From positions 1 through 45,728 of the forward strand of contig NZ_MWLQ01000013.1 in assembly GCF_010634855.1 (NCBI RefSeq): 45,728 nt of DNA, written 5' to 3'. Shown here one piece after another: positions 1-7,521 of this stretch. The notes under the pieces were generated by a model. It ran no database searches. It was not told the origin of the DNA and saw only the letters and a program-made list of their open reading frames with translations. Source of the DNA: Microbacterium sp. B35-30. GTDB taxonomy: Bacteria > Actinomycetota > Actinomycetes > Actinomycetales > Microbacteriaceae. Every line of letters begins with the position of its first letter. Within the stretch, counting starts at the first letter, position 1. The translations under genes were made by a program, and so were the position numbers.

Positions 1-42
1 CTCTGGCTCTGGCTCTGGCGCGGGACGCGGCATCCCGCTCTC

Positions 43-104
43 GGAATCGCGAAAGGGTAGATCTCCGCACGCGCCCGTGCGGAGATCTACCCTTTCGCGA
101 TTCC
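43..104. repeat. Perfect 29-bp inverted repeat (hairpin)
   Basis: Two perfectly complementary 29-nt arms lie at 43-71 and 76-104, separated by the 4-nt loop cgcc. Each arm contains the palindrome AGATCT. It sits immediately upstream of the start codon at 124. No T-tract follows, so it is not a textbook intrinsic terminator. It may be the terminator of a gene ending left of the window, a cruciform or a protein-binding site. Positions 1-42 contain a short CTCTGG triplication and no assignable gene. Confidence 0.85.
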
Positions 105-123
105 CGGGGGCGAGAATGGGCGG

Positions 124-969
124 ATGCCGCAGCCCGACGCAGACGAAGCGCTCGACGCGATCGCGGCCGAGCTGTACATCCTGCCGCCGTCGGAGTTCAC
201 CGCGGCGCGCAACGCGCGCGCCGGCATGGCGGCCGGACCGCTCGCGAAGCAGATCAAGGCGCTGCGCAAGCCGACCGTGGCCGCGTGGGCTGTCAACCTG
301 CTGGCGCAGGACGGGCAGCTCGCCGACGCGGTCGAGCTGTCGGCGGCGCTGCGTGAGGCCCAGGACGACCTCGACGCCGCCGAGCTGGGACGCCTCGGCA
401 AGCAGCGGCGCCAGCTCGTCGCGGCCCTCGCGAAGCAGGCCGTAGGTCTGGCTGAGGACGCCGGCGGCAGCTTGAGCGCCGCCGCGCAGGACGACGTCGT
501 GACGACGATCAACGCCGCGGTGATGGATGCCGCAGCCGCCGCCGCAGTGCTCACCGGCCGGCTGGTCACGGCGCTGGAGGCGGGGGACATCGAGCCCGGT
601 GCGCTCGCCGAGGCGGTCGGCGGATCCGTGCCGGGGGTGGTGGCACCGCCTCCCCGTGACGACCTGGCCGAGCGCCGGGCGCGCAAGGCCGCTGAGAAGG
701 CCGCCCGCGAAGCGGAGCGGCTCGCCAACGAGGCCGAGCGGGAACTCGCGCGCGTCGACGCGCGCCGTGCCAAGGCGCAGGAGCGCGTCGACCACGTGCG
801 CGAGCGGATCGACGACCTCCGCCGCGACCTCGCCGCGCTCGAGAACGACGAGGCGGGCGCCGTCGACAAGCTCGAGACGATCGATCGCGAGCGCGCGGAT
901 GCCGCGGCGAAGGCCCGCGACGCGGCGAAGGAGTCCGAACGCGCCCAGGCCGCGCTCGACGACGCGTGA
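124..969 (+). CDS. Coiled-coil hypothetical protein (actinobacterial, function unknown)
   Basis: A 281-aa soluble protein. Residues about 10-60 contain the segment PPSEFTAARNARA followed by KALRKPTVAAWAVNLLA, which I recall from unassigned actinobacterial proteins of about 280-350 aa. The C-terminal third (about residues 180-281) is almost entirely Ala/Arg/Glu/Lys/Asp heptads and should form a long coiled coil. There is no signal peptide, membrane segment or catalytic motif. ATG at 124 is preceded by GAGAAT at 112-117, a possible -10 box 6 nt before the codon, so the mRNA may be leaderless. The stop codon lies inside a 13-bp tandem repeat. Function unknown. Confidence 0.8.
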   Translation: MPQPDADEALDAIAAELYILPPSEFTAARNARAGMAAGPLAKQIKALRKPTVAAWAVNLLAQDGQLADAVELSAALREAQDDLDAAELGRLGKQRRQLVAALAKQAVGLAEDAGGSLSAAAQDDVVTTINAAVMDAAAAAAVLTGRLVTALEAGDIEPGALAEAVGGSVPGVVAPPPRDDLAERRARKAAEKAAREAERLANEAERELARVDARRAKAQERVDHVRERIDDLRRDLAALENDEAGAVDKLETIDRERADAAAKARDAAKESERAQAALDDA

Positions 970-1056
970 CCGCCGCGCCTGACCACCCCGCCTGACCACC
1001 TCCCCTGACCGCCGCGCCTGACCGACGACGCGTGACCGCCGCGCGTGACCGCCGCG
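965..1056. repeat. 13-bp tandem repeat, about seven copies
   Basis: Seven near-identical units of the form CSTGACCgCCgCG run from 965 to 1056; one unit is 14 nt. The array overlaps the stop codon of the preceding gene (TGA 967-969), and each unit carries a TGA. Because 13 is not a multiple of 3, copy-number change would shift which copy supplies the stop. Confidence 0.8.
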
Positions 1057-1104
1057 CAGGGAAGAGGCATCCGTCTTTCACAGGACTCTCGTAGACCCGA
1101 CCCC

Positions 1105-1110
1105 TACCGT
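1105..1110 (+). promoter_or_regulatory. -10 box (TACCGT) of a leaderless start
   Basis: TACCGT fits the actinobacterial TAnnnT -10 pattern and ends 7 nt before the ATG at 1118. No Shine-Dalgarno sequence is visible, so transcription probably starts at or next to the start codon. Confidence 0.4.
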
Positions 1111-1117
1111 CGATCGC

Positions 1118-1939
1118 ATGGCGACTCCCGCACCGCTGGTGCCCGCGACGGCGTCCGATGAGGGTGAGATCACGGTCTCGCCCAGCGAGCTGAGGGAGCT
1201 GCGGGACGAGCTGCAGCGCTTCATGATGGAGTACCGCTTCGGCCTGCAGGAGGTCGAGACGAAGATCGGCATCCTGCGCGAAGAGTTCCTGCTGACCCAC
1301 GACTACAACCCGATCGAGCACGTCTCGAGTCGGGTGAAGTCGCCCGACAGTCTCGTCGAGAAGGTGCAGCGCAAGGGCATCGACGGCGACTTCGCCTCGA
1401 TCAGGAGCAGCATCACCGACATCGCGGGCATCCGCATCACCTGCAGCTTCACCGCCGACGTGTACCGCCTCTTCGACCTGCTCACCGCACAGGACGATGT
1501 GCGGGTGCTGCACGTCAAGGACTACATCGCCCAGCCCAAGCCCAACGGCTACAAGAGCCTGCACGCGATCCTCGAGGTGCCGGTGTTCCTCTCGACAGGG
1601 CGCATCGAGGTGCCCGTCGAGGTGCAGTTCCGCACCATCGCCATGGACTTCTGGGCGAGCCTCGAGCACAAGATCTACTACAAGTACGCCACGCAGGTGC
1701 CGGACGAGCTGCTCGAGAGCCTCAAGGACGCCGCCGACACCGCTGCCGAGCTGGACGCCCGCATGGAGCGCCTCCACAGGGAGATTCGTGCTGGCAGCGC
1801 CTGGCAGATCAAGGGCTCCAGCGCCGGGCAGGCGGCGCCCGTCGCCGTGCGCGAGATCACGGGCGCTGCCGCTCCGGCGACGGGAGACTCGGATGCCGCA
1901 ACCCGGCGCCGCGACGACGGCGGACTGCAGGCAGTCTGA
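1118..1939 (+). CDS. Small alarmone synthetase, RelA/SpoT-domain GTP pyrophosphokinase family
   Basis: A 273-aa single-domain protein resembling the small alarmone synthetases (YjbM/YwaC, RelQ type), which transfer pyrophosphate from ATP to GDP/GTP to make (p)ppGpp. Seen in order: an N-terminal helical region (20-60), the substrate-loop motif SRVKSPDSLVEK (71-82), DIAGIRI (101-107), the G-loop region KDYIAQPKPNGYKSLH (134-149), and the catalytic core VEVQFRTIAMDFWASLEHK (167-185). No HD hydrolase, TGS or ACT domain is present, so this is a synthetase-only enzyme. Residues after about 225 are a low-complexity tail. It is monocistronic, converging on a TetR gene with a paired repeat element between them. 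Confidence 0.9.
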   Translation: MATPAPLVPATASDEGEITVSPSELRELRDELQRFMMEYRFGLQEVETKIGILREEFLLTHDYNPIEHVSSRVKSPDSLVEKVQRKGIDGDFASIRSSITDIAGIRITCSFTADVYRLFDLLTAQDDVRVLHVKDYIAQPKPNGYKSLHAILEVPVFLSTGRIEVPVEVQFRTIAMDFWASLEHKIYYKYATQVPDELLESLKDAADTAAELDARMERLHREIRAGSAWQIKGSSAGQAAPVAVREITGAAAPATGDSDAATRRRDDGGLQAV

Positions 1940-1971
1940 CGCCTCGGCTCAAGCGCACCGGAGCGTTCGGC

Positions 1972-2093
1972 GCGTTTCGTCTCGCTCGTTCCTCGCTCGC
2001 TCAACGACCGGGGGAGAGGTATCGGTCGTTGAGCGAGCGATCGCCAGCGACCGAGACGAAGCGCCTCGGGCTCACGGGCGGCGTTTCGTCTCG
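1972..2093. repeat. REP-like element, inverted pair plus a partial third copy
   Basis: A copy at about 1972-2010 (GCGTTTCGTCTCG ... TCGCTCAACGACCGG) is followed by an opposite-orientation copy at about 2022-2064 (GGTCGTTGAGCGAGC ... GAGACGAAGCGCC). A fragment of one end follows at 2081-2093. It lies between two convergent genes, where the inverted pair can fold into a long hairpin and may terminate both transcripts. Confidence 0.85.
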
Positions 2094-2112
2094 CCGGATC
2101 GGTCGAGTGGGC

Positions 2113-2703
2113 TCAGCTCGCGAGGACGGCGCCCGTGCCGGCGAGGTACTCGTCGACGTCACGAGGGCCGAAGACGGCGGTGTTCGCGACATAGCCCTGC
2201 GCGAGGGCCACGATCGAGCGGGCGGTGTCGGCGGCGAGAGCCTCGGCCTTGGCTCCATCCACTGACTGTGCGCGCGCCCACGGCCCGATCGCGTGAGTGA
2301 GGGCCGCCCTCAGGCGTCCTGCCGTGCGGAGCATCTCGTCGCGCAGCCCCGGCTCGACCATCGCCTCACCCCAGAACTGCAGGACGAGCGAGGTCGACAA
2401 TCCGGCTTCGCTGAAGATCGACAGCATGCGGCGGAGCACCTGCCGAGGCGTCAGGACCTCGCCGCGGGCGCCCGCGGCCTCCAGAGCGTCGAGACGCGGA
2501 ATGAGGAAGCGCCCGACCACATAACGGGCGAGTTCCGACTTGGTGGAGAAATGCGAGTAGATCGCCCCGGTCGAGAGGCCCGACTCCTCGACGATGTCGG
2601 CGATGGAGGTGTCTCGCACGCCTTTGCGCTCGAGCACCCGCAGCGCGGCGCGACCGATCTCGTCGCGGCGGGCTTCGCGGTACTCCTCCGACACTTTCGG
2701 CAT
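2113..2703 (-). CDS. TetR/AcrR-family transcriptional repressor
   Basis: A 196-aa regulator with the classical TetR N-terminus: a helix with EARRDEIGRAALRVLERKG (10-28) and a helix-turn-helix with TSIADIVEESGLSTGAIYSHFSTKSEL (about 32-58). The C-terminal two thirds are a variable ligand-binding helical domain. It is divergent from an export-type membrane protein, with two matching palindromes between them, so it most likely represses that gene and itself. The -10 TATTCT (complement of 2710-2715) lies 6 nt before the ATG and inside operator 1, so the message is probably leaderless and autorepressed. The inducer cannot be read from the sequence. Confidence 0.92.
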   Translation of the reverse strand: MPKVSEEYREARRDEIGRAALRVLERKGVRDTSIADIVEESGLSTGAIYSHFSTKSELARYVVGRFLIPRLDALEAAGARGEVLTPRQVLRRMLSIFSEAGLSTSLVLQFWGEAMVEPGLRDEMLRTAGRLRAALTHAIGPWARAQSVDGAKAEALAADTARSIVALAQGYVANTAVFGPRDVDEYLAGTGAVLAS

Positions 2704-2706
2704 GGA

Positions 2707-2726
2707 AACAGAATACCGATTCTGTT
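2707..2726. promoter_or_regulatory. TetR operator 1, AACAGAAT-N4-ATTCTGTT
   Basis: A perfect palindrome with 8-nt arms and a 4-nt centre, between two divergent genes. It covers the -10 box of the tetR-like gene (2710-2715). Its right end touches TATTCT at 2726-2731, a plausible -10 for the membrane-protein gene. Confidence 0.75.
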
Positions 2727-2735
2727 ATTCTCACA

Positions 2736-2755
2736 AACAGAACCACCATTCTCTT
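2736..2755. promoter_or_regulatory. TetR operator 2 (imperfect), AACAGAAC-N4-ATTCTCTT
   Basis: The same architecture as operator 1, exactly 29 bp further along, with one mismatch per arm relative to operator 1. Two spaced sites suggest cooperative binding or graded repression of the rightward gene. Confidence 0.6.
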
Positions 2756-2783
2756 TTAATTCCACTCATAGAAGGAGGTCGCG

Positions 2784-3959
2784 ATGTCTCTTCACCGCGC
2801 ACACACCGACGCTCCGGTGCGCCCCACCCGCTGGCCCGTCGCCGCAGCGTTCGGGCTCCTCGGCTCCGTCATCGTCGCCGTCATCGTGATGGCGTTCGTC
2901 TGGCCGGCCGCCACGTCGCAGCCCCAGAACCTGCCGGTCGGCATCTCCGGACCGACGGATGCCGTCACCGCCGTCGAAGACAAGCTCGGCGAGCAGGACC
3001 CTGCGCCCTTCGACCTCCACGAGGTCGACTCGCGGGAAGACGCGGTCGCGCAGATCGAATCCCGCGCGCTCTACGGCGCAATCCTCCTCGGCGATGAGCC
3101 CGAGGTGCTGGTCGCGACCGCCGCGAGCCCCGTCGCGGCGCAGGCGCTGCGCGGGGTGGCGACCCAGCTGCAGTCGCAGATCGACACCGCCGCCAAGACG
3201 GCGCTCACCGATCAGCTGACGGCGATCGTCGGCGCACTGCAGTCCGGCCAGAGGCCGCAGCTGCCGGAGGGTGCCGCGGGCGCCCCGCCGGAGATCCCGA
3301 CCGTGACCGTCACCGACGTCGTGCCGCTCGCCGAGGGCGACAGCACGGGCGCCGGGCTCGCGGCATCCGTCTTCCCGCTCGTGCTGGGCGGCATGCTGGG
3401 CGGCATCCTGCTCACGCTCCTCGTGCAGGGCGTCGTGCGACGACTCATCGGACTCGTCGTCTTCGGCATCGCCGCGGGTGCGCTGATCACGCTGGTGATG
3501 CAGACGTGGTTCGGGATGCTGACGGGCGACTGGCTGCTGAACGCCACGGTCATCGGCCTCGGCGTGAGTGCGACCTCTGCACTCATCATCGGCCTCGCGG
3601 CGCTGATGGGCCCTCCCGGCATCGGCGTGGGCGCGGTCATCACGATGGTCATCGCCAATCCCATCGCCGGTGCCGCGATGCCGCCGCAGTTCCTGCCCGA
3701 GCCGTGGGGCGCGATCGGCCAGTTCTTCGTGCCGGGCGCGTCGGCGACGCTGCTGCGGTCGGTGATGTACTTCCCGGATGCCTCGACCGCACCGCAGTGG
3801 ATCATCCTGGGCGCATGGCTGGTCGGCGGCGTCGTGCTGGCGCTCATCGGGCATCGGCGCACCCGCGCCGAGCTGACGCCCCCCGCGCGTCAGCTCGAGC
3901 CTGCCGAGCCCGCGGAGCCGGTGGCGTCGCTCGAACCGGCAGAGCCGCTCGCGCGCTGA
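2784..3959 (+). CDS. ABC-2/YhgE-Pip-type integral membrane protein, probable export permease
   Basis: A 391-aa membrane protein. One transmembrane segment lies at about 23-45, followed by an extracytoplasmic loop of about 130 residues (about 46-185). Five to six hydrophobic segments follow between about 190 and 355, then a charged Pro/Glu-rich tail. This one-plus-five layout with a large loop after helix 1 matches ABC-2 type permeases and YhgE/Pip-like proteins. No ATPase is encoded beside it. A strong SD (AGGAGG, 2773-2778) precedes ATG 2784. Control by the divergent TetR suggests an inducible efflux or envelope-stress function; the substrate is unknown. Confidence 0.75.
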   Translation: MSLHRAHTDAPVRPTRWPVAAAFGLLGSVIVAVIVMAFVWPAATSQPQNLPVGISGPTDAVTAVEDKLGEQDPAPFDLHEVDSREDAVAQIESRALYGAILLGDEPEVLVATAASPVAAQALRGVATQLQSQIDTAAKTALTDQLTAIVGALQSGQRPQLPEGAAGAPPEIPTVTVTDVVPLAEGDSTGAGLAASVFPLVLGGMLGGILLTLLVQGVVRRLIGLVVFGIAAGALITLVMQTWFGMLTGDWLLNATVIGLGVSATSALIIGLAALMGPPGIGVGAVITMVIANPIAGAAMPPQFLPEPWGAIGQFFVPGASATLLRSVMYFPDASTAPQWIILGAWLVGGVVLALIGHRRTRAELTPPARQLEPAEPAEPVASLEPAEPLAR

Positions 3960-3979
3960 CCGGCCGCACGGATGCGCGT

Positions 3980-4009
3980 TCCGGCGCCGCCCCCACGGGC
4001 GGCGCCGGA
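3980..4009. terminator. GC-rich hairpin terminator
   Basis: CCGGCGCCGCCC (3981-3992) pairs perfectly with GGGCGGCGCCGG (3997-4008) around the loop ccac; a flanking T-A pair extends the stem. It lies 20 bp after the membrane-protein stop codon, without a U-tract, as is usual in high-GC actinobacteria. Confidence 0.7.
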
Positions 4010-4068
4010 TTCGGCGCTCCCGCGGGACCTGCTCGCCGAGAGCGCGCGTCCGCGTGACGTGTCCTGGC

Positions 4069-4074
4069 TAGTCT
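4069..4074 (+). promoter_or_regulatory. -10 box TAGTCT, leaderless start
   Basis: TAGTCT ends 6 nt before the GTG at 4081. No SD is present. This supports the GTG as the start codon of the antiporter gene. Confidence 0.45.
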
Positions 4075-4080
4075 GTTCGC

Positions 4081-5280
4081 GTGGACGACCTCGAACCGAC
4101 GCTGCTGGTGATCCCGCTCCTGGCGGTGCTGGCGCCGCTGCTGGCGCGAGGGGTCGGCCGGTGGATGCGCGTCCCCGTGGTGGTGTTCGAGCTCGTGCTC
4201 GGCATCCTGGTCGGTCCCGCCGTGCTCGGCTGGGCGGTGCCGAGCGAGTTCATCGACACGCTGTCGGAGTTCGGGCTCGCGATGCTGTTCTTCGTCGCGG
4301 GCACCGAGATCGAGTTCGGCTCGTTCCGTGGCCGCCTCGGCCGCCGGGCGTCCCTCGGGTGGCTCATCAGCCTCGCCGCGGGGATCGCTGCGGGCTTCGT
4401 GCTCGCATCGGGGGAGGCGGCGATCGTGATCGGCGTCGCGCTGTGCTCGACGGCGCTCGGAACCCTCCTCCCCATCCTCCGCGACGCCGGCGAACTGCCC
4501 ACGCCGTTCGGCAAGGCCGTCGCCGCCATCGGCGCCGTCGGCGAGTTCGGCCCGCTCATCGCGATCTCGATCTTCCTCGGCGGCCGCGAACCGGGCCTGT
4601 CGACCGTGGTGCTCGCCCTCTTCGCCGGTTTCGCGGCGCTCGCCATCTGGCTGGCGTTCAAGGTCCCGCGCGGCGCGATGCACGCGTTCGTGAGCTCCAC
4701 CCTCCACACCTCGGGGCAGTTCGCGATCCGGGTGGTCTTCGTCATCCTCGCGGCGCTCGTCGCACTCAGCATCGTGCTCGACCTCGACCTGCTGCTCGGG
4801 GCCTTCACCGCCGGCATCATCTGGCGCCTCCTCATGCGCGACGCCTCCGAGCCCGATCGCGAGGCGGTGGAGAGCAAGATCGAAGGGGTCGCGTTCGGGT
4901 TCCTGGTGCCGATCTTCTTCATCTACACAGGGGTCACCTTCGACCTCGAGGCGCTCCTCGAGGAGCCGGCCACGTTCCTGCTGGTACCGGTCGTGCTCGT
5001 GGCGCTGCTGGTGGTGCGTGGGCTGCCATCCACCCTCGCCGCACCCGAGGGATCGGCGCGGCGCGATCGGCTGTCCATCGCGCTGCTCGGGGCAACCGGG
5101 CTCCCGATCATCGTCGCGGTCACGCAGATCGGCGTGGACGAGGACATCCTGACGACGTCGCACCAGACCGTGCTCGTCGCCGGCGGCATGCTGTCGGTCC
5201 TGCTGTTCCCCCTCATCGGCATGGCTCTCCGCGGCGAGCGGGTGAAGGCCACGCCGGCGCGCGAGGACGACATGGCGTGA
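4081..5280 (+). CDS. Cation:proton antiporter, CPA2 family
   Basis: A 399-aa protein made of about 11-12 hydrophobic helices from residue 8 to the end. The sequence FGLAMLFFVAGTEIEF (about 63-78) and the later hydrophobic repeats match the Na+/H+ exchanger domain of CPA2 (KefB/GerN-like) proteins. These exchange Na+ or K+ for H+ across the membrane. No TrkA-N nucleotide-binding domain follows, so this is the short form. Start GTG 4081 was chosen for the -10 box 6 nt upstream. The stop overlaps the next start (GTGA), indicating translational coupling to the downstream gene. Confidence 0.88.
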   Translation: MDDLEPTLLVIPLLAVLAPLLARGVGRWMRVPVVVFELVLGILVGPAVLGWAVPSEFIDTLSEFGLAMLFFVAGTEIEFGSFRGRLGRRASLGWLISLAAGIAAGFVLASGEAAIVIGVALCSTALGTLLPILRDAGELPTPFGKAVAAIGAVGEFGPLIAISIFLGGREPGLSTVVLALFAGFAALAIWLAFKVPRGAMHAFVSSTLHTSGQFAIRVVFVILAALVALSIVLDLDLLLGAFTAGIIWRLLMRDASEPDREAVESKIEGVAFGFLVPIFFIYTGVTFDLEALLEEPATFLLVPVVLVALLVVRGLPSTLAAPEGSARRDRLSIALLGATGLPIIVAVTQIGVDEDILTTSHQTVLVAGGMLSVLLFPLIGMALRGERVKATPAREDDMA

Positions 5281-5762
5281 GCACCCTCGAGCTCTTCGAC
5301 GCCGCCCGCGCGCGGCTCGCCGACGCCCCGCGCGAAGCGCTGGGCGAGCTCGTCGTTCCTCGGCGCATCCTCGGGGTCGCGCGCGCCCCGCGCGTCGAGC
5401 GGCGCGGTGCCGCGTGGCATCTGGGCGCGCTGCTGCTCACCGACGACGCCGCGCTCGCGACGGCAGACATCGTCCGCGCGCGCCAGGAGGCCCGGCGCGG
5501 CTACGCCGCCGAGTCCCAGCGGCAGCGCGCCGAGCTCGCCGCAGCTGCACGCCGCGGTGGCTTCGCAGAGGGCGAGACGGTCCACCTCGGATGGCGGGTG
5601 CTGCGACCCGACGTCGTCGACGCCGGCGGAGAGTCCGGCCCCCTCGTCTCGCTCGACGGCGTCGCGAGCGTGCGGTGGAGCGCGGCCGGGGGACTCATGC
5701 CGCTCGAGGCGTACCTCGCCGAGCGGGTCGCTCTGCTGCTCGATCCTCCAGGCGGTGCCTAG
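5277..5762 (+). CDS. Small hypothetical protein coupled to the antiporter
   Basis: A 161-aa soluble protein beginning at GTG 5277, which overlaps the antiporter stop by four bases (GTGA). I do not recognise the family. The sequence has an Arg/Ala-rich helical middle (about 60-95) flanked by short beta-like stretches such as WHLGALLLTDD and VHLGWRVL. There is no signal peptide or membrane segment. The tight coupling suggests it acts with the antiporter, perhaps as a cytoplasmic accessory or regulator; this is inference from position only. Confidence 0.7.
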   Translation: MSTLELFDAARARLADAPREALGELVVPRRILGVARAPRVERRGAAWHLGALLLTDDAALATADIVRARQEARRGYAAESQRQRAELAAAARRGGFAEGETVHLGWRVLRPDVVDAGGESGPLVSLDGVASVRWSAAGGLMPLEAYLAERVALLLDPPGGA

Positions 5763-5852
5763 ACCGGGCGGTGCGTAGACCCGGCGCTACTGGGCGGAGC
5801 GCGACGTGTCAATACGGTCAGCGGCGCCAGGAGGGCCCCGTACGGTGTGGGC

Positions 5853-6653
5853 ATGGCCGCTCGGGACCTCACACGTCAGATCGTCGTCATCAGCGCGTTC
5901 TGCTTCATGATCATCGCCGCGATGGTCGGTACCGGACTGTTCGGCGGCACGCCGGTGCAGGATCTGCAGGACGGCGCGCTCGATGAGGACGGTTCGTATC
6001 TCGCCCCCGCGAGCCCGGCGTTCTCGATCTGGTCGGTGATCTACATCGGCCTCTTCGCCTACACGGTCTGGCAGGCTCTGCCGCGGCAGCGGGGAAGCGA
6101 GCGACAGCGCGCACTGGGCTGGCTCATCGCGGGCACGATGGCGCTGAACGGCCTGTGGCTGGTGATCGCGCAGTTCGGCTCGCTCGCGATGACCGTGCTC
6201 TCGATCATCGTGCTGCTGGCGGTGCTGGGTGTCACCTTCCACCGCACGGTCATCGAGCCGGCAGACGGGTGGGCCGACAGGCTGCTCGTCGACGGCGTCA
6301 CGGGCCTTCACCTCGGCTGGGTGACGCTCGCGACCGTCGCGAACATCACGGCGTGGCTGACTTCGATCGCCCCGCCCGAGTGGGCGGATGCCGCCGACCT
6401 GTGGGGCGTCATCGTGCTCATCGTCGTCGGGGTGGTGGGGCTCGGCATCGAGGCGGCGAGCCGCTGGCGGCTGGCGCCCGCGCTCGCCCTGGCTTGGGGG
6501 CTGAGCTGGCTCGCGGTGGCCAGGCTCACCGGCGACCCGTCCAGCGCTGCGATCGGCGTGACGGCGCTCATCGTCGCCGGCCTGATCCTCGCGGCCGGGG
6601 TGATCGGCACCGTGCTGCGCGTGGCGACGGGTGTGCGCAACGCCGAGGCGTGA
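5853..6653 (+). CDS. TspO/MBR-like tryptophan-rich membrane protein
   Basis: A 266-aa polytopic membrane protein with about seven hydrophobic helices. Trp residues fall in helix starts, such as PAFSIWSVIYIGLFAYTVWQALP and GWVTLATVANITAWLT. This resembles actinobacterial proteins annotated as tryptophan-rich sensory (TspO/MBR-like) proteins, which bind porphyrins or other hydrophobic ligands; no ligand can be inferred here. ATG 5853 is preferred over GTG 5847 because TACGGT (5841-5846), a -10 box, ends 6 nt before it. The gene converges on the next one, with one base between the two stop codons. Confidence 0.65.
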   Translation: MAARDLTRQIVVISAFCFMIIAAMVGTGLFGGTPVQDLQDGALDEDGSYLAPASPAFSIWSVIYIGLFAYTVWQALPRQRGSERQRALGWLIAGTMALNGLWLVIAQFGSLAMTVLSIIVLLAVLGVTFHRTVIEPADGWADRLLVDGVTGLHLGWVTLATVANITAWLTSIAPPEWADAADLWGVIVLIVVGVVGLGIEAASRWRLAPALALAWGLSWLAVARLTGDPSSAAIGVTALIVAGLILAAGVIGTVLRVATGVRNAEA

Positions 6654-6654
6654 G

Positions 6655-7398
6655 TCAGGCCGACGAGAATCGATCAGCGAAAGCGCGGAGCAGTCGCGCA
6701 GGCTCCGTGACGGATGCCGCGAGCACACGTCGGGCGATGGTGTCGTAGTCCGCCGAGTCGAAGTAGCCGTCGTCGCGGTACACGGCCATGCGCTCGGTGA
6801 ACGCCTTCGTGGTCGGCTCAGGGTGGAACTGGGTGGCGTAGAGGCGATCGCCGACGCGGTACGCCTGGACGGGGCATCCGTCGTTCGATGCCAGCAGAAC
6901 CGCTCCATGGGGCAGTTCCTCGCAGCCCTCCTTGTGGGCGGTGAGCGCCGTGAAGCGGCTGGCGAGGCCGCCGAACACCGGGTCGGCGCGGGCAGCATCG
7001 CCGAGCTCGACGATGACGGGGCCGGTGTCTTCGGGGAAGGCCCGGCTCACGATGCCGCCGAGCGTGCGCGTCGCGACGCCGATGCCGTAGCAGGTGAAGA
7101 GCGCGGCCGGCCCCATGCCAGACGCGGTGTGTTCGGCGATGCGCGCGAGGTCTGCCTCGAGGCGGCGCTGGGCGTCGGTCTTCGTCGAGTCCGGGTCGGT
7201 GACGTTGAATGGGCTGCCGCCGATGAGAAAGCCTGCGTAGCGCTCGAAAGCGTCTGCCGGCAGCGGTTCGCGCACGAGGTCGTGACGTGCGAGGCGGCTC
7301 TCGTCGAGGTGCATGGCCGCCCGGAACGACTCGTACTCGGCGGCCGCCGCGCCCACCTGCGGCCGCACGCAGACATAGAGCAGCGGCGCGGTTGTCAT
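6655..7398 (-). CDS. Class I glutamine amidotransferase-like protein
   Basis: A 247-aa protein with the triad of class I (GATase1) amidotransferases: the nucleophile in FTCYGIG (Cys103) and ATQFHPE (His192, Glu194). LIGGSPFNV (58-66) provides the oxyanion-strand region. It resembles the stand-alone GMP-synthase-like GATase group that releases ammonia from glutamine or hydrolyses gamma-glutamyl amides. No synthetase domain is attached or adjacent, so the acceptor is unknown. TAGAAT (complement of 7405-7410) ends 6 nt before the ATG, consistent with a leaderless message. Confidence 0.88.
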   Translation of the reverse strand: MTTAPLLYVCVRPQVGAAAAEYESFRAAMHLDESRLARHDLVREPLPADAFERYAGFLIGGSPFNVTDPDSTKTDAQRRLEADLARIAEHTASGMGPAALFTCYGIGVATRTLGGIVSRAFPEDTGPVIVELGDAARADPVFGGLASRFTALTAHKEGCEELPHGAVLLASNDGCPVQAYRVGDRLYATQFHPEPTTKAFTERMAVYRDDGYFDSADYDTIARRVLAASVTEPARLLRAFADRFSSA

Positions 7399-7521
7399 GC
7401 ACGAATTCTAGGTCGCGGGTCGCCGCGCGTGCGAAGGGGCGACATCCGCGGTATTCGACGGGTATGCGTGTATCAAACCGGCACTATCGCGCTCGGGCAT
7501 GGTGTGGACAGAATGGGCGCT

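Noticed and set aside
1..42. Partial gene at the left edge (frame ending at the TAG at 58-60, or a Gly-Ser repeat frame)
   Set aside because: Too short to choose a frame or strand; the CTCTGG triplication fits several readings.
87..1777. Long minus-strand open frames opposite the first two genes
   Set aside because: They are Arg/Ser/Ala-rich shadow frames of high-GC coding DNA, with no family motifs and no start signals; the plus-strand frames carry recognisable proteins.
1972..2093. Inverted repeats as the ends of an insertion sequence
   Set aside because: No transposase lies between any two copies, and the copies are 30-45 bp units present singly, in pairs or in triples.
7513..7521. Upstream ATG (7513) as the sigma factor start
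   Set aside because: It would lie on the probable -10 box CAGAAT; ATG 7522 is 7 nt downstream of that box and adds no unexplained residues.
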